Position numbers and translations under genes: made by a program | In this document: positions 54,550-62,692 of the stretch, one piece after another | Layout: each line of letters opens with the position of its first letter | Numbering within the stretch: position 1 is the stretch's first letter | Notes under the pieces: model-generated | Seen by the model: only the letters and a program-made list of their open reading frames with translations | Databases searched by the model: none | What the model was told of the DNA's origin: nothing | DNA from: Nitrosomonas sp. | Lineage (GTDB): Bacteria > Pseudomonadota > Gammaproteobacteria > Burkholderiales > Nitrosomonadaceae | Reading direction: 5' to 3' | Assembly: GCA_021582655.1 (NCBI GenBank) | Contig: CP091135.1 | Coordinates: 1,777,308 to 1,841,307 of the forward strand | Length of the DNA: 64,000 nucleotides

Positions 54550-55566
54550 ATGAAACTCTCAATTTTGATTAAAGCGCTCAATGAAGAAGTCTTGATCGCC
54601 AGTTGCCTGGAGGCGGCATTGGCTGAAACCCAACACATTGACAGTGAAGTGATTCTGGTGGATTCGCTGTCAAGCGACCGAACAGTCGATATCGCGCGGC
54701 ACTATCCTGTCAGAATTGTGCAGTTTTCGAAGAAAAATGATTGTGGATGCGCATCCGCCGCACAGTTGGGCTATCAGTTTGCAAAAGGCGAATTCTTATA
54801 CTTACTGGATGGGGATATGGTCCTGCAACCCGGCTTCCTGGCACAAGCGTTGGATTATCTTGAATCCCACCCCGATGTCGCCGGCGTAGCCGGGAAATTG
54901 GTCGACACCAGCATCAATACCCTGGCGGATAAACGGCGCGTGCATGCCGCAGCGGCTTTGCAACAAGCTCAGGAAGTGGCGACACTCGGCGGCGGCGGTT
55001 TGTATCGCCGCCACGCGGTCGAATCGGTCAATTATCTTGCGCACCGCTGGCTGCCGGCTTGTGAAGAAGCCGAACTCGGCGCCCGGTTGCGGGCTAATGG
55101 CTGGCGCTTGGTGCGGCTGCCGCAAATTGCGGTATCTCACACCGGCCATGCCGAAAGCAGCTTCCAGATGCTGAAGCGATTATGGCGCAACCGGCGCATG
55201 CACGCATACGGAATGTATCTGCGCACCGCATTCGGACAGCCGTGGTGGCGGTTTTGCGTGCGTCACACATGGTTTGTTTTCGCCGCACCGGCGCTGCACA
55301 TCACGGCACTGACAATCACGGCAGTCATAGCATATCTAACAGTGATCACATTGGCTCCCGCGTTTGTAATCGCCGAATGCCTGGTTTGGGTGGTCGCAAT
55401 CGCCGTTTTGGCGGTACGAAAAAAAAGCCTGCCGGATGCGCTGCTATCCGTTTACGCGTGGAACCTTTATGCGATAGCCGCCGCACTTGGCGCCATGCAA
55501 CCGATACCGGACCCCATGGCGCCTATCGATGCGCAAGAACTGACAAACCCTGATAGGCAGCGGTAA
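54550..55566 (+). CDS. Family 2 glycosyltransferase with C-terminal membrane helices
   Basis: The 338-residue protein begins LSILIKALNEEVLIASCLEAA, then VILVDSLSSDRTVDIA and the metal-binding LLDGDMVLQPGF, which define a GT-A fold family 2 enzyme. The acceptor area has CEEAELGARLRANGWRL. Two or three hydrophobic helices close the protein (about residues 235-300), so it works at the inner membrane, probably in polysaccharide or lipid glycosylation. AAGGGA precedes the ATG. There is no neighbouring sugar gene to indicate the product. Confidence 0.88.
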   Translation: MKLSILIKALNEEVLIASCLEAALAETQHIDSEVILVDSLSSDRTVDIARHYPVRIVQFSKKNDCGCASAAQLGYQFAKGEFLYLLDGDMVLQPGFLAQALDYLESHPDVAGVAGKLVDTSINTLADKRRVHAAAALQQAQEVATLGGGGLYRRHAVESVNYLAHRWLPACEEAELGARLRANGWRLVRLPQIAVSHTGHAESSFQMLKRLWRNRRMHAYGMYLRTAFGQPWWRFCVRHTWFVFAAPALHITALTITAVIAYLTVITLAPAFVIAECLVWVVAIAVLAVRKKSLPDALLSVYAWNLYAIAAALGAMQPIPDPMAPIDAQELTNPDRQR

Positions 55567-55785
55567 ATTATCAGAGAGGAAAAGGAGTTATTTTTAGCGT
55601 AACCCAGGGTTGATGTTCGTTGAGAAACCATCTCGTTGCCACAATACGGTCAAAATCAAGCTCAGTATGCTCATTTATTGTGCATAAACTTGCGCTTTCC
55701 CGCTTATTCTTTCCTGATATCGACTTCCGCAACTATGTTTCTCAGCGACTTGTTGATAACATCCTTCCCCGGGTTTGTTTCGCAC

Positions 55786-56961
55786 TCAGATCACAACCAC
55801 ATTCGGCAACGGAAAGCCGTTGAAATTGCTGGCGTAAGCAGTCGTATAGGCACCAGCATTGGGAATATAAATGAAATCGCCTTCCTGCATATCGCCAGGC
55901 AACATCAAATCGTGTGTCAGAATATCGACCGAGTCGCAAGTCGGACCGGCGACAGACCATTGAATCGCGCTCCCCTTGCGGTCAGTAACAATCTCATAGC
56001 GCAATCCTTCGGTCATTTCGATCACACCGCCGAACATTCCCGCATCCCAGTAAATCCAGCGTTTGGCATTGCGCGTCGCAGTACCGACAACACGGCACAC
56101 AAAATACGCGGAATCGGAAACCAGGTACCGGCCGGGCTCCGCCATAACGCGAACATGGTCCGGCAGATCGGCGATGGCTTCGTTGATAACTTCGGCAATG
56201 ATTTCGATTGAAGGAATCGGTTTGACATGACGCACCGGGTAACCGCCGCCGATGTTCAGCAATCTCGGATTCAAGCCGGCTTGTCGCATATCCGCAAAAA
56301 CTTTCATCGCGCGCTCAATGCCGACACGCCAGTTTTGCGGGTTGCGGCATTGCGATCCGACATGAAAGGTTACCCCGGCCAGATCGGCTCCCAAATGTGC
56401 GGCTTCCTGGATAATCGCCTTGATATCGGCCAAATGTGTACCAAATTTTCCGGCCAGAGGCCAATCACTACCGATATTCGGTGTATCGATACGCAGGTAC
56501 ATCTTCGCATCGGGTTTCACACTCACGATCTTTCTCAATTCCTCCACACTGTCCAGAACATACCATTCAACCCCTTTGGCAGCCGCGTACTCAAGGTATG
56601 AACGCGATTTCATCGGGTTACTGTAGTAAATCTCCGCGGCAGGCACGCCCAATCTCATGAGCAGGTCAAGCTCGGCGATGGAAGCGATTTCAAATCCGAC
56701 ACCCTCTTCGATGAGTGTTTTCAACACCCGTTCATCCGGATTGGCTTTCACGGCGTAATGCGGATGCACGCGTGGCATCGCTGTTTTGAATCGTTGGGCC
56801 TTTTGTCGCACGATATCGCTATCGACCAGCAAAAAAGGGCGTTGATAGCCGGACTTTAATGCATTTTGGACATGCTCGAAATTCAAACTGGTTTCGGGGT
56901 GGGTATCAAACAGAACATCGAACGGTTCGGTTTTCTGCAGGGTGGCGGTGCGCTTGGACAT
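55786..56961 (-). CDS. Ornithine/lysine-type decarboxylase, PLP fold type III
   Basis: The 391-residue enzyme belongs to the alanine-racemase-like (group IV) decarboxylases: PLP lysine in PHYAVKANPDE, GVGFEIASIAEL, TFHVGSQCRNP, the phosphate-binding LNIGGGYPV, EPGRYLV and the active-site Cys in TCDSVD. It most likely converts ornithine to putrescine; lysine or both are possible. GGAG precedes the ATG. A 21-codon ORF ends 22 bases before it and shares its transcript, suggesting translational control. Confidence 0.9.
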   Translation of the reverse strand: MSKRTATLQKTEPFDVLFDTHPETSLNFEHVQNALKSGYQRPFLLVDSDIVRQKAQRFKTAMPRVHPHYAVKANPDERVLKTLIEEGVGFEIASIAELDLLMRLGVPAAEIYYSNPMKSRSYLEYAAAKGVEWYVLDSVEELRKIVSVKPDAKMYLRIDTPNIGSDWPLAGKFGTHLADIKAIIQEAAHLGADLAGVTFHVGSQCRNPQNWRVGIERAMKVFADMRQAGLNPRLLNIGGGYPVRHVKPIPSIEIIAEVINEAIADLPDHVRVMAEPGRYLVSDSAYFVCRVVGTATRNAKRWIYWDAGMFGGVIEMTEGLRYEIVTDRKGSAIQWSVAGPTCDSVDILTHDLMLPGDMQEGDFIYIPNAGAYTTAYASNFNGFPLPNVVVI

Positions 56962-56983
56962 GAGTGTACTCCTTTTAAAATGG

Positions 56984-57049
56984 CTACGTTTCTGGAATAT
57001 GGACGTTCACTAAATCAGCAGGGGCAAAAAAGTTCTTGATGCTTCTCAT
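56984..57049 (-). CDS. Candidate leader peptide of the ornithine decarboxylase gene (21 residues)
   Basis: The ORF starts at ATG 57049 behind the strong site AAGGAGG and reads MRSIKNFFAPADLVNVHI, with three more residues before the stop TAG. It lies between a strong promoter (57095-57122) and the decarboxylase start 22 bases downstream. A short ORF with a near-perfect ribosome site directly before a polyamine gene recalls the enterobacterial SpeFL leader, whose translation stalls with ornithine. Sequence similarity to SpeFL is not evident. It could also be a small protein in its own right. Confidence 0.65.
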   Translation of the reverse strand: MRSIKNFFAPADLVNVHIPET

Positions 57050-57094
57050 GATGACCTCCTTATCGGTGTGATTTTGTTTTTAAAAAATGCACGC

Positions 57095-57122
57095 ATTATA
57101 GACTGCATTTCCGGCAAATCAA
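57095..57122 (-). promoter_or_regulatory. Strong sigma-70 promoter of the leader-decarboxylase unit
   Basis: On the minus strand TTGATT (57117-57122) and the perfect TATAAT (57095-57100) are 16 bases apart. Transcription would start near 57088, leaving about 39 bases before the leader ORF ATG. The region from here to 57281 is AT-rich and holds no other gene. Confidence 0.7.
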
Positions 57123-57281
57123 GTATTTTTTTTATCAAAAATTAACCAATATAAACAACAAATTAATTCATTCGTAAATTGAACGGTTAGACGAAAAACG
57201 CAACTAAAAGTTTAACACCTCTGCGTACACCGGATTTCGATACCCATCCGCACTGCGACTTGCTAAAAAAGTCTCAATGAA

Positions 57282-59021
57282 TCAATCACAATGCTGCCAC
57301 AGAATTTTTTCCACCGCGTTTATGATCAAGGCCATTGAAACCGCACCCGGATCAGGTGTGCCGATGCTCTTTTCCGCATGCGGACGAGCACGACCGATTT
57401 TCGGAATCAGATTTGCCGTGGCATGCGCCGCTTCGTCAGCAGCGCGAGCGGCAACCGACCAAGCGTTCACGACTGACAAGCCTTGTACAGCACCGTTTGT
57501 CAACACTACTGAAAAAGGATGCAGCACGTCGACCAGGGTTTTATCGCCGGGCTCCGCTTTGCCAATCTCCCTAACCGCAGCCAGTACACTGGCGATACCG
57601 GCTGCAACGACCGAAGTATCGGGCTTCGCATCATCACCCAATGCATGGCCGAGAGTGCGCAAAATAACCCCCCAGAGTGCGCCCGAAGTACCACCCGCAC
57701 GATCCGACCACGCCTCGCCGGCCATGATCAGCAACGTTCCCGCGCCGACTTGCTCGTCCAGCACTTGCCGCGCCGCACTGACCGCCGCCGCCAACCCGCA
57801 CTGCATGCCGATACCGTGATCGCCGTCTCCCGCAACCGCGTCCAGTCGACCCAGTTCGTTCAGATTCGCTTCCACCACCACCTGCGCGGCTGCCAGCGCT
57901 TTATACACAATCGCCGCTGCGGCACGCGACACCGTAGCACCTTGCCGCACCGAACACCGGGACCGGGCATGCACCAGTGCAATCGCGTTATCTGCAAATG
58001 GCACGGAAGCGGTGACACCGCTACGGTGAAATGCCGGGGTATCCGCGGACGCAAGCCATGTCCGTTCAAGTACATCATCGAGCCAAAACAGCGTTAACGA
58101 AACACCCGCCATATCGAAGCTGGTCACCAATTCGCCCACCACTGGCTCGACGGCAATGAGTCCATGTACAGACAGCAATTGCTCGATCTTGCGGTAAACC
58201 ACAAACAATTCCTCATATTTCACCGCACCCAATCCGTTCAAAATCACCCCCACGCGAGCGCCTTGCAGTTTACCGGTATGTACGGGAATTTCGGCGAGCA
58301 GCTTATCGAGCAGCATTTCAGCCAAGCCGTCCGCAGTTGGTGCATCCAAACGATATAACCCCGATTCGCCGTGTATGCCCATACCGACTTCCATGCTGCC
58401 GCCAGTCACTTCGAATAACGGCTTAACGGCACCCGGCAAGGTACAACCGGAAAACGCCACGCCGAGCGAACGGACATGTTCATTGGCTTGCATGGCAATG
58501 CGCGCCACTTCATTGAGCGGCTCCCCTGCATCAGCGGCTGCGCCCGCGGCCTTGAGCACCGCCAGTACTCCCGCGATACCCCGGCGCCGGTGTCTCTCAG
58601 TGAACGGAGCGGAAGCGATATCGTCGGTGACCGCCACCGAATGTACATCGATTCCGATCGAGCGCAATTGGGTTTGCGCTTCATTGAAATTAAGTACATC
58701 ACCGGCGTAATTGGCATAACAAAACAAGACACCGCCACCCGCGTCGGCGGCCTGCGCCACATCTCGGATTTGCCGCGCGGAAGGTGCGGCGAAAACGTTA
58801 CCCATCGCCGCACCGTGAGCCATTCCTTGACCGACCCATCCGGCAAACGCGGGATAATGTCCGGAACCACCGCCGGTGACGATCACCACCTGACCGGGTT
58901 TGGCCTTGCGACCGCGAATCACACCGCCGTCCACCCGTCGGATCTTATTTCGATGCGCCGCTGCAAAACCCTGCACCAACTCGTCAGCGAAATATACAGG
59001 GTCATTGAATAAATAAGTCAT
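57282..59021 (-). CDS. ATP-dependent dihydroxyacetone kinase, DhaK-DhaL fusion
   Basis: The 579-residue protein has an N-terminal DhaK domain (GGGSGHYPAFAGWVGQGM, the covalent substrate histidine in MGIHGESGL) and, from about residue 370, a DhaL domain with AVAGDGDHGIGM, where the Asp residues bind magnesium-ATP, and AGGTSGALWG. Such fusions phosphorylate dihydroxyacetone, glyceraldehyde or related trioses directly with ATP. The start at 59021 (MTYLFND) is taken because the frame to 59063 runs into the MITE-like copy F; no good ribosome site is visible. Confidence 0.93.
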   Translation of the reverse strand: MTYLFNDPVYFADELVQGFAAAHRNKIRRVDGGVIRGRKAKPGQVVIVTGGGSGHYPAFAGWVGQGMAHGAAMGNVFAAPSARQIRDVAQAADAGGGVLFCYANYAGDVLNFNEAQTQLRSIGIDVHSVAVTDDIASAPFTERHRRRGIAGVLAVLKAAGAAADAGEPLNEVARIAMQANEHVRSLGVAFSGCTLPGAVKPLFEVTGGSMEVGMGIHGESGLYRLDAPTADGLAEMLLDKLLAEIPVHTGKLQGARVGVILNGLGAVKYEELFVVYRKIEQLLSVHGLIAVEPVVGELVTSFDMAGVSLTLFWLDDVLERTWLASADTPAFHRSGVTASVPFADNAIALVHARSRCSVRQGATVSRAAAAIVYKALAAAQVVVEANLNELGRLDAVAGDGDHGIGMQCGLAAAVSAARQVLDEQVGAGTLLIMAGEAWSDRAGGTSGALWGVILRTLGHALGDDAKPDTSVVAAGIASVLAAVREIGKAEPGDKTLVDVLHPFSVVLTNGAVQGLSVVNAWSVAARAADEAAHATANLIPKIGRARPHAEKSIGTPDPGAVSMALIINAVEKILWQHCD

Positions 59022-59044
59022 CGCTACGATCCACGGAAAAATGC

Positions 59045-59193
59045 TTAGGGAAATGCCGATCAATTCGGCAAGCGAAATGAAGTACGAGGCGCACGGAACA
59101 CGGCATCCGATATATCAACAAGATAGATGAGGAGACAAGTTACCTTCGCAACGAAGCAATGCGTTCGTGCGGCCCATTAACCAGCGTTCTTAG
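59045..59193 (-). mobile_element. MITE-like element, copy F
   Basis: Begins TTAGGGAAATGCCGATCAAT and ends CATTAACCAGCGTTCTTAG, with GGCGCACGGAACACGGCATC and ATCAACAAGATAGATGAG inside, in the orientation of copy A. It lies 24 bases before the dihydroxyacetone kinase start, in its promoter area. The rest of 59194-59335 shows nothing. Confidence 0.75.
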
Positions 59194-59335
59194 CATACCG
59201 GCAAGCAACGCAGCGCCTTAACCGAAAAACAGTGGATAATCCCCTTATTTTTCAATCGGAGCATGCGACAAGGAATACCACGACGGCGCCTCTGTCCGTT
59301 TCATAATTGATACGTTGCTTTCGCATTGCCATATC

Positions 59336-59992
59336 TCAAGATTGCTCGGTTACCCAACGCGCTGCATAGCGAATCAAATCCGCGCCATCCTTAAGATTCA
59401 ATTTTGTACGAATATTGAAACGATGCGTTTCAATAGTCTTGATACTGCGACAAAGCAATTTTGAAATTTCGTGATTATTATGTCCTTGACCGATAAGGTG
59501 CAATACTTCAAATTCACTGGGTGTCAGTGAATTGATCGATTGCTCGGGCTCGGATCCTTTCATGAGAATACGCTTCAACAGCATGTCATGCATTTGCTTA
59601 CTTAGAAAGATATTGCCTTTAAGTACTTCGCGAATCGCCGTAATCAGCACGTCCCCCGGCTCTTGTTTCATAACATAGCCGCGCGCACCCGCTCTGAGCG
59701 CCCGTTCGGAATAAACCGATTCGTCGTGCATGGATATAAACAGCACCGGCAATGACGGAATCAGCGCATGTATGCTTTTAACCACCTCGAGGCCGGATAC
59801 GGTTTTTAAGGTAACATCCAATAAAACGATATCTATCGATTGATTCTTTTTGAGTATGTCCAATGCCTCAGTTCCATCGCCAGCTTCCGCGATCACTTCC
59901 ATATCCGGCTCCATATTGATCAGCATCGCCATACCGTGACGCAGCATGGCATGATCATCTACGAGCATTACTTTTGCTTTTTTCGTTGACAT
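59336..59992 (-). CDS. NarL/DegU-type response regulator
   Basis: The 218-residue protein has a receiver with Asp12-Asp13, phospho-acceptor Asp59 (VLLDVTLK), Ser in FISMHDE and Lys in YVMKQEPGD, and a normal LuxR/GerE HTH (LTPSEFEVLHLIGQGHNNHEISKLL ... KTIETHRFNIRTKL). It overlaps the kinase gene by 38 bases and is its cognate regulator by context. Unlike the two regulators at 44.7-46.7 kb, its HTH is not interrupted. Confidence 0.93.
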   Translation of the reverse strand: MSTKKAKVMLVDDHAMLRHGMAMLINMEPDMEVIAEAGDGTEALDILKKNQSIDIVLLDVTLKTVSGLEVVKSIHALIPSLPVLFISMHDESVYSERALRAGARGYVMKQEPGDVLITAIREVLKGNIFLSKQMHDMLLKRILMKGSEPEQSINSLTPSEFEVLHLIGQGHNNHEISKLLCRSIKTIETHRFNIRTKLNLKDGADLIRYAARWVTEQS

Positions 59993-62429
59993 TTTTCGTT
60001 GTTCTCATCTCCAAAAAAACTTCCGCGCCACCTTCCTTGCTTGATTGCAAGGTCAACTTCGCACCCAGCTGTTTGGCACGGTATTGCATGATTTTTATAC
60101 CCATACCGGCTGTCGCCGGCTGATTGACATCCACAGCAAAACCGCATCCATCATCACTGATCGAAAATAAAACATTGTTACGTTCATCATCCCAGTCCAG
60201 CGTGATAATGATGTTTCGCGCCTTTCCATGACGAATCGCGTTATTGATCGCTTCCTGAGCAATCCGGTACAAATTGAGCGACTCACTATTAGCACATACC
60301 GCATTATAATTGCATACCAGCTTACAATTGATGTCGTATGTGGAAGATATCCGGCCAGCTAATTTCTGCAACGCCTCAACCAGACCGTTTGCTTCCAGTT
60401 CAAACGGCAGCAATCCTTGCGCAAGCCGTTTGATTTGAGCAACAGCCGTTTGTGTTTGGGAAGCGATAGCTGCGGCTAACACGGTTGCATCTTCATCTCC
60501 GATCACCGCCACCTTTTTTTCAAGAACGCGCGCCTGATAACTGATCGCCGCAATTTTTTGGCCCACGTTATCATGCAGTTCCTGCCCGAGGGTGTGTGCC
60601 TGCTCTTCCGCCACGGACACCAAGGCTTGTTCCAATCGCCTGAGCTCCAGCCAACTTTGGAGATCGCTTGCAACCGCATCGACGAGTTTCTGTTCCTCGG
60701 GCAACAAAAACGGCTTGTCTTCTTTATAGATTACGCTCAGAAATCCATACTCACGGCCATCCAGGCTGATCGACGACCGTAACATAAATCGATGCAAATT
60801 GTTTCTTTTAATTTTTGCCGTTTTCTTTTCACGCCCCTTGCCATCAATTGACAGCTCGCTTATAAGCGCGTGATCATCTGAAATGAAATGCCGGTCATTC
60901 AATTCAATCACGGCAATTGCATTTTCCGGAAACTGCATTGCCGGTATCAAGTATTTAAAAATTATCTGGCACACATCTTCAATCGCCAACTCCATCCCCA
61001 TGCTGCGCCGGATTTCATACAAACAAGTGATTTCCTTCAAACGCAATTGCAATAACTCATCAACTTGCTTACGCTCGAGCCATCTTGCCAGATCCGTGGT
61101 AACCGCATCGATCAGTCTTTGTTCATCAATATCCAGGAACGGTTTTGCCATCGGATACAGCACATTCAACTGACCATAGGGCTTGCCACTCACCCTGATT
61201 TGCGAACTCAGGCAGTGCATCGGCTCATGACGCGTTGTTGTAGCGAGAATACAGCGATTATCCAGTTCAATGGCAATAAATGCATGCTCGGGATGCTGCA
61301 TCGCCGGAATCAAATACTTGACAATATTCTTGCAAACGACATCGATGGACAGCTCCGGCCCCAAGCTGCGCCTGATCTCATAAAGACAGGTAATTTCTTT
61401 CAATCGCTCGCGCAACTCGCTTTCTTTATGACTCAATTCGATTGAAAATTGCTCCGCAGTATCTCTGGCATCCCTTGCTTCACGTTCCGAATCGATCAAT
61501 TTTTTGACAAACCAATTCAACAGCAATATCTCCGCGATAATTAACGCGGCCAGATATATGCTGATATCTTTGAGCTCTTTGGTAACCGGCGTGAACAATT
61601 CCTCCTGGTCAAGTTTAATAGCCATGCCGAGCCCGATCGAATACAGTGATGCGTATGCCTCTATAACCGGTATATCACGATAGTCTTTGGTCGTGATGAC
61701 ACCGCTTTTACCTTCCAATGCGAAGCTTTTAGGCGAAATATTCCCATCCATCACGCGCTTTAAGCTCTTATATCTAACATTGTCCACTTGACTGATAATG
61801 CACGCCATCTCTTGCCCATCCCCGCCAAGAAAAGAGCACAGCACGAATTCGGCGGTCTCCCCGATCGACCTCACATCGGTAAAGCTGCGCGTCAATTGCG
61901 GCAAGGCCATTTCCGCTTGAATGCTGCCGATGTAACGCATATCCTGATCGAATACCTTGGTACTGGTATGCAAAATAAACCGCGTGTCCCATATCAAATA
62001 CGTGCTGTCGTATTTGCTGAGCAATAAAGATTGCGCTTTTTTCTCTGAAAAATTGCCTACTTGTGATAAAGGATTTCCACTGATATCGTAGATGGCGACC
62101 GCGGTAAATCCGATTTGCGGAAACGAATCAACATTCCGCTTCAAGTCGTTGAGCGCCACCCTGTTATCAGGTTGCACATTCAATTCTTTCATTGCCTGAA
62201 CGATAAAAGGCCGCAACGCAAGCGCATGTGTATCCGCCAATCCGCTTTCAATCTGCGTTTCAAGCAATAATGCCTTACCTTGTAACGCGACATCCAAGCC
62301 TCTCCCCAATACCGACTCAATCTCCTGACGCATTGCACTATAAACGGTAATACCGGTGGTGAGTGTCAGGCCTAACAACAAGATACCGCCAATAATACTG
62401 ACCTTCCGGTCGTCTCGTATCAGCAACAA
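59955..62429 (-). CDS. Sensor histidine kinase with Cache-like sensor and tandem duplicated cytoplasmic domain
   Basis: The 824-residue kinase has a membrane helix (residues 13-32), a large periplasmic double Cache-like domain (to about 275), a second helix, then two similar units of about 160 residues, each starting LKEITCLYEIRRS and containing VC..I.KYLIPAMQ.PE.A...IEL, probably GAF-like. The HisKA_3 box has His619 (LGQELHDNVGQKIA), followed by HATPase motifs (EAINNAIRHGKA, DDGCGF, GMGIKIMQYRA). Translation probably starts at TTG 62429 behind AGGAG. Ligand unknown. Confidence 0.9.
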   Translation of the reverse strand: MLLIRDDRKVSIIGGILLLGLTLTTGITVYSAMRQEIESVLGRGLDVALQGKALLLETQIESGLADTHALALRPFIVQAMKELNVQPDNRVALNDLKRNVDSFPQIGFTAVAIYDISGNPLSQVGNFSEKKAQSLLLSKYDSTYLIWDTRFILHTSTKVFDQDMRYIGSIQAEMALPQLTRSFTDVRSIGETAEFVLCSFLGGDGQEMACIISQVDNVRYKSLKRVMDGNISPKSFALEGKSGVITTKDYRDIPVIEAYASLYSIGLGMAIKLDQEELFTPVTKELKDISIYLAALIIAEILLLNWFVKKLIDSEREARDARDTAEQFSIELSHKESELRERLKEITCLYEIRRSLGPELSIDVVCKNIVKYLIPAMQHPEHAFIAIELDNRCILATTTRHEPMHCLSSQIRVSGKPYGQLNVLYPMAKPFLDIDEQRLIDAVTTDLARWLERKQVDELLQLRLKEITCLYEIRRSMGMELAIEDVCQIIFKYLIPAMQFPENAIAVIELNDRHFISDDHALISELSIDGKGREKKTAKIKRNNLHRFMLRSSISLDGREYGFLSVIYKEDKPFLLPEEQKLVDAVASDLQSWLELRRLEQALVSVAEEQAHTLGQELHDNVGQKIAAISYQARVLEKKVAVIGDEDATVLAAAIASQTQTAVAQIKRLAQGLLPFELEANGLVEALQKLAGRISSTYDINCKLVCNYNAVCANSESLNLYRIAQEAINNAIRHGKARNIIITLDWDDERNNVLFSISDDGCGFAVDVNQPATAGMGIKIMQYRAKQLGAKLTLQSSKEGGAEVFLEMRTTKNVNEKSKSNARR

Positions 62430-62599
62430 GGAGCTCTCCTAAATCAGGTTATGATTCGATCAATGCCATCACCACAAATTACCCTGTTATCTTCGGCATC
62501 GCAAAAAAAAACCGCTTACCGTAAACCGTAATCATAGTAAAAACCGCATCATATTTTTGCAAAACCGGATTGCGGTTAAATGCACTGCGATCATATTAT

Positions 62600-62638
62600 A
62601 AAAAGAAAAGCCGCCGGCTCGCGATGAGCCGGCGGCTT
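62600..62638 (-). terminator. Rho-independent terminator of the beta-propeller gene
   Basis: GCCGCCGGCTC (62610-62620) and GAGCCGGCGGC (62626-62636) form a perfect 11-bp GC-rich stem with a 5-base loop; on the minus strand it is followed by TTTTCTTTTT. It lies about 55 bases after the stop of the gene at 62693. The gap 62430-62692 holds no gene. Confidence 0.9.
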
Positions 62639-62692
62639 GTTAATGTCGTATCAGTCGAATGTTTTGTAATTAAAACATATCGAAAGAAACCA

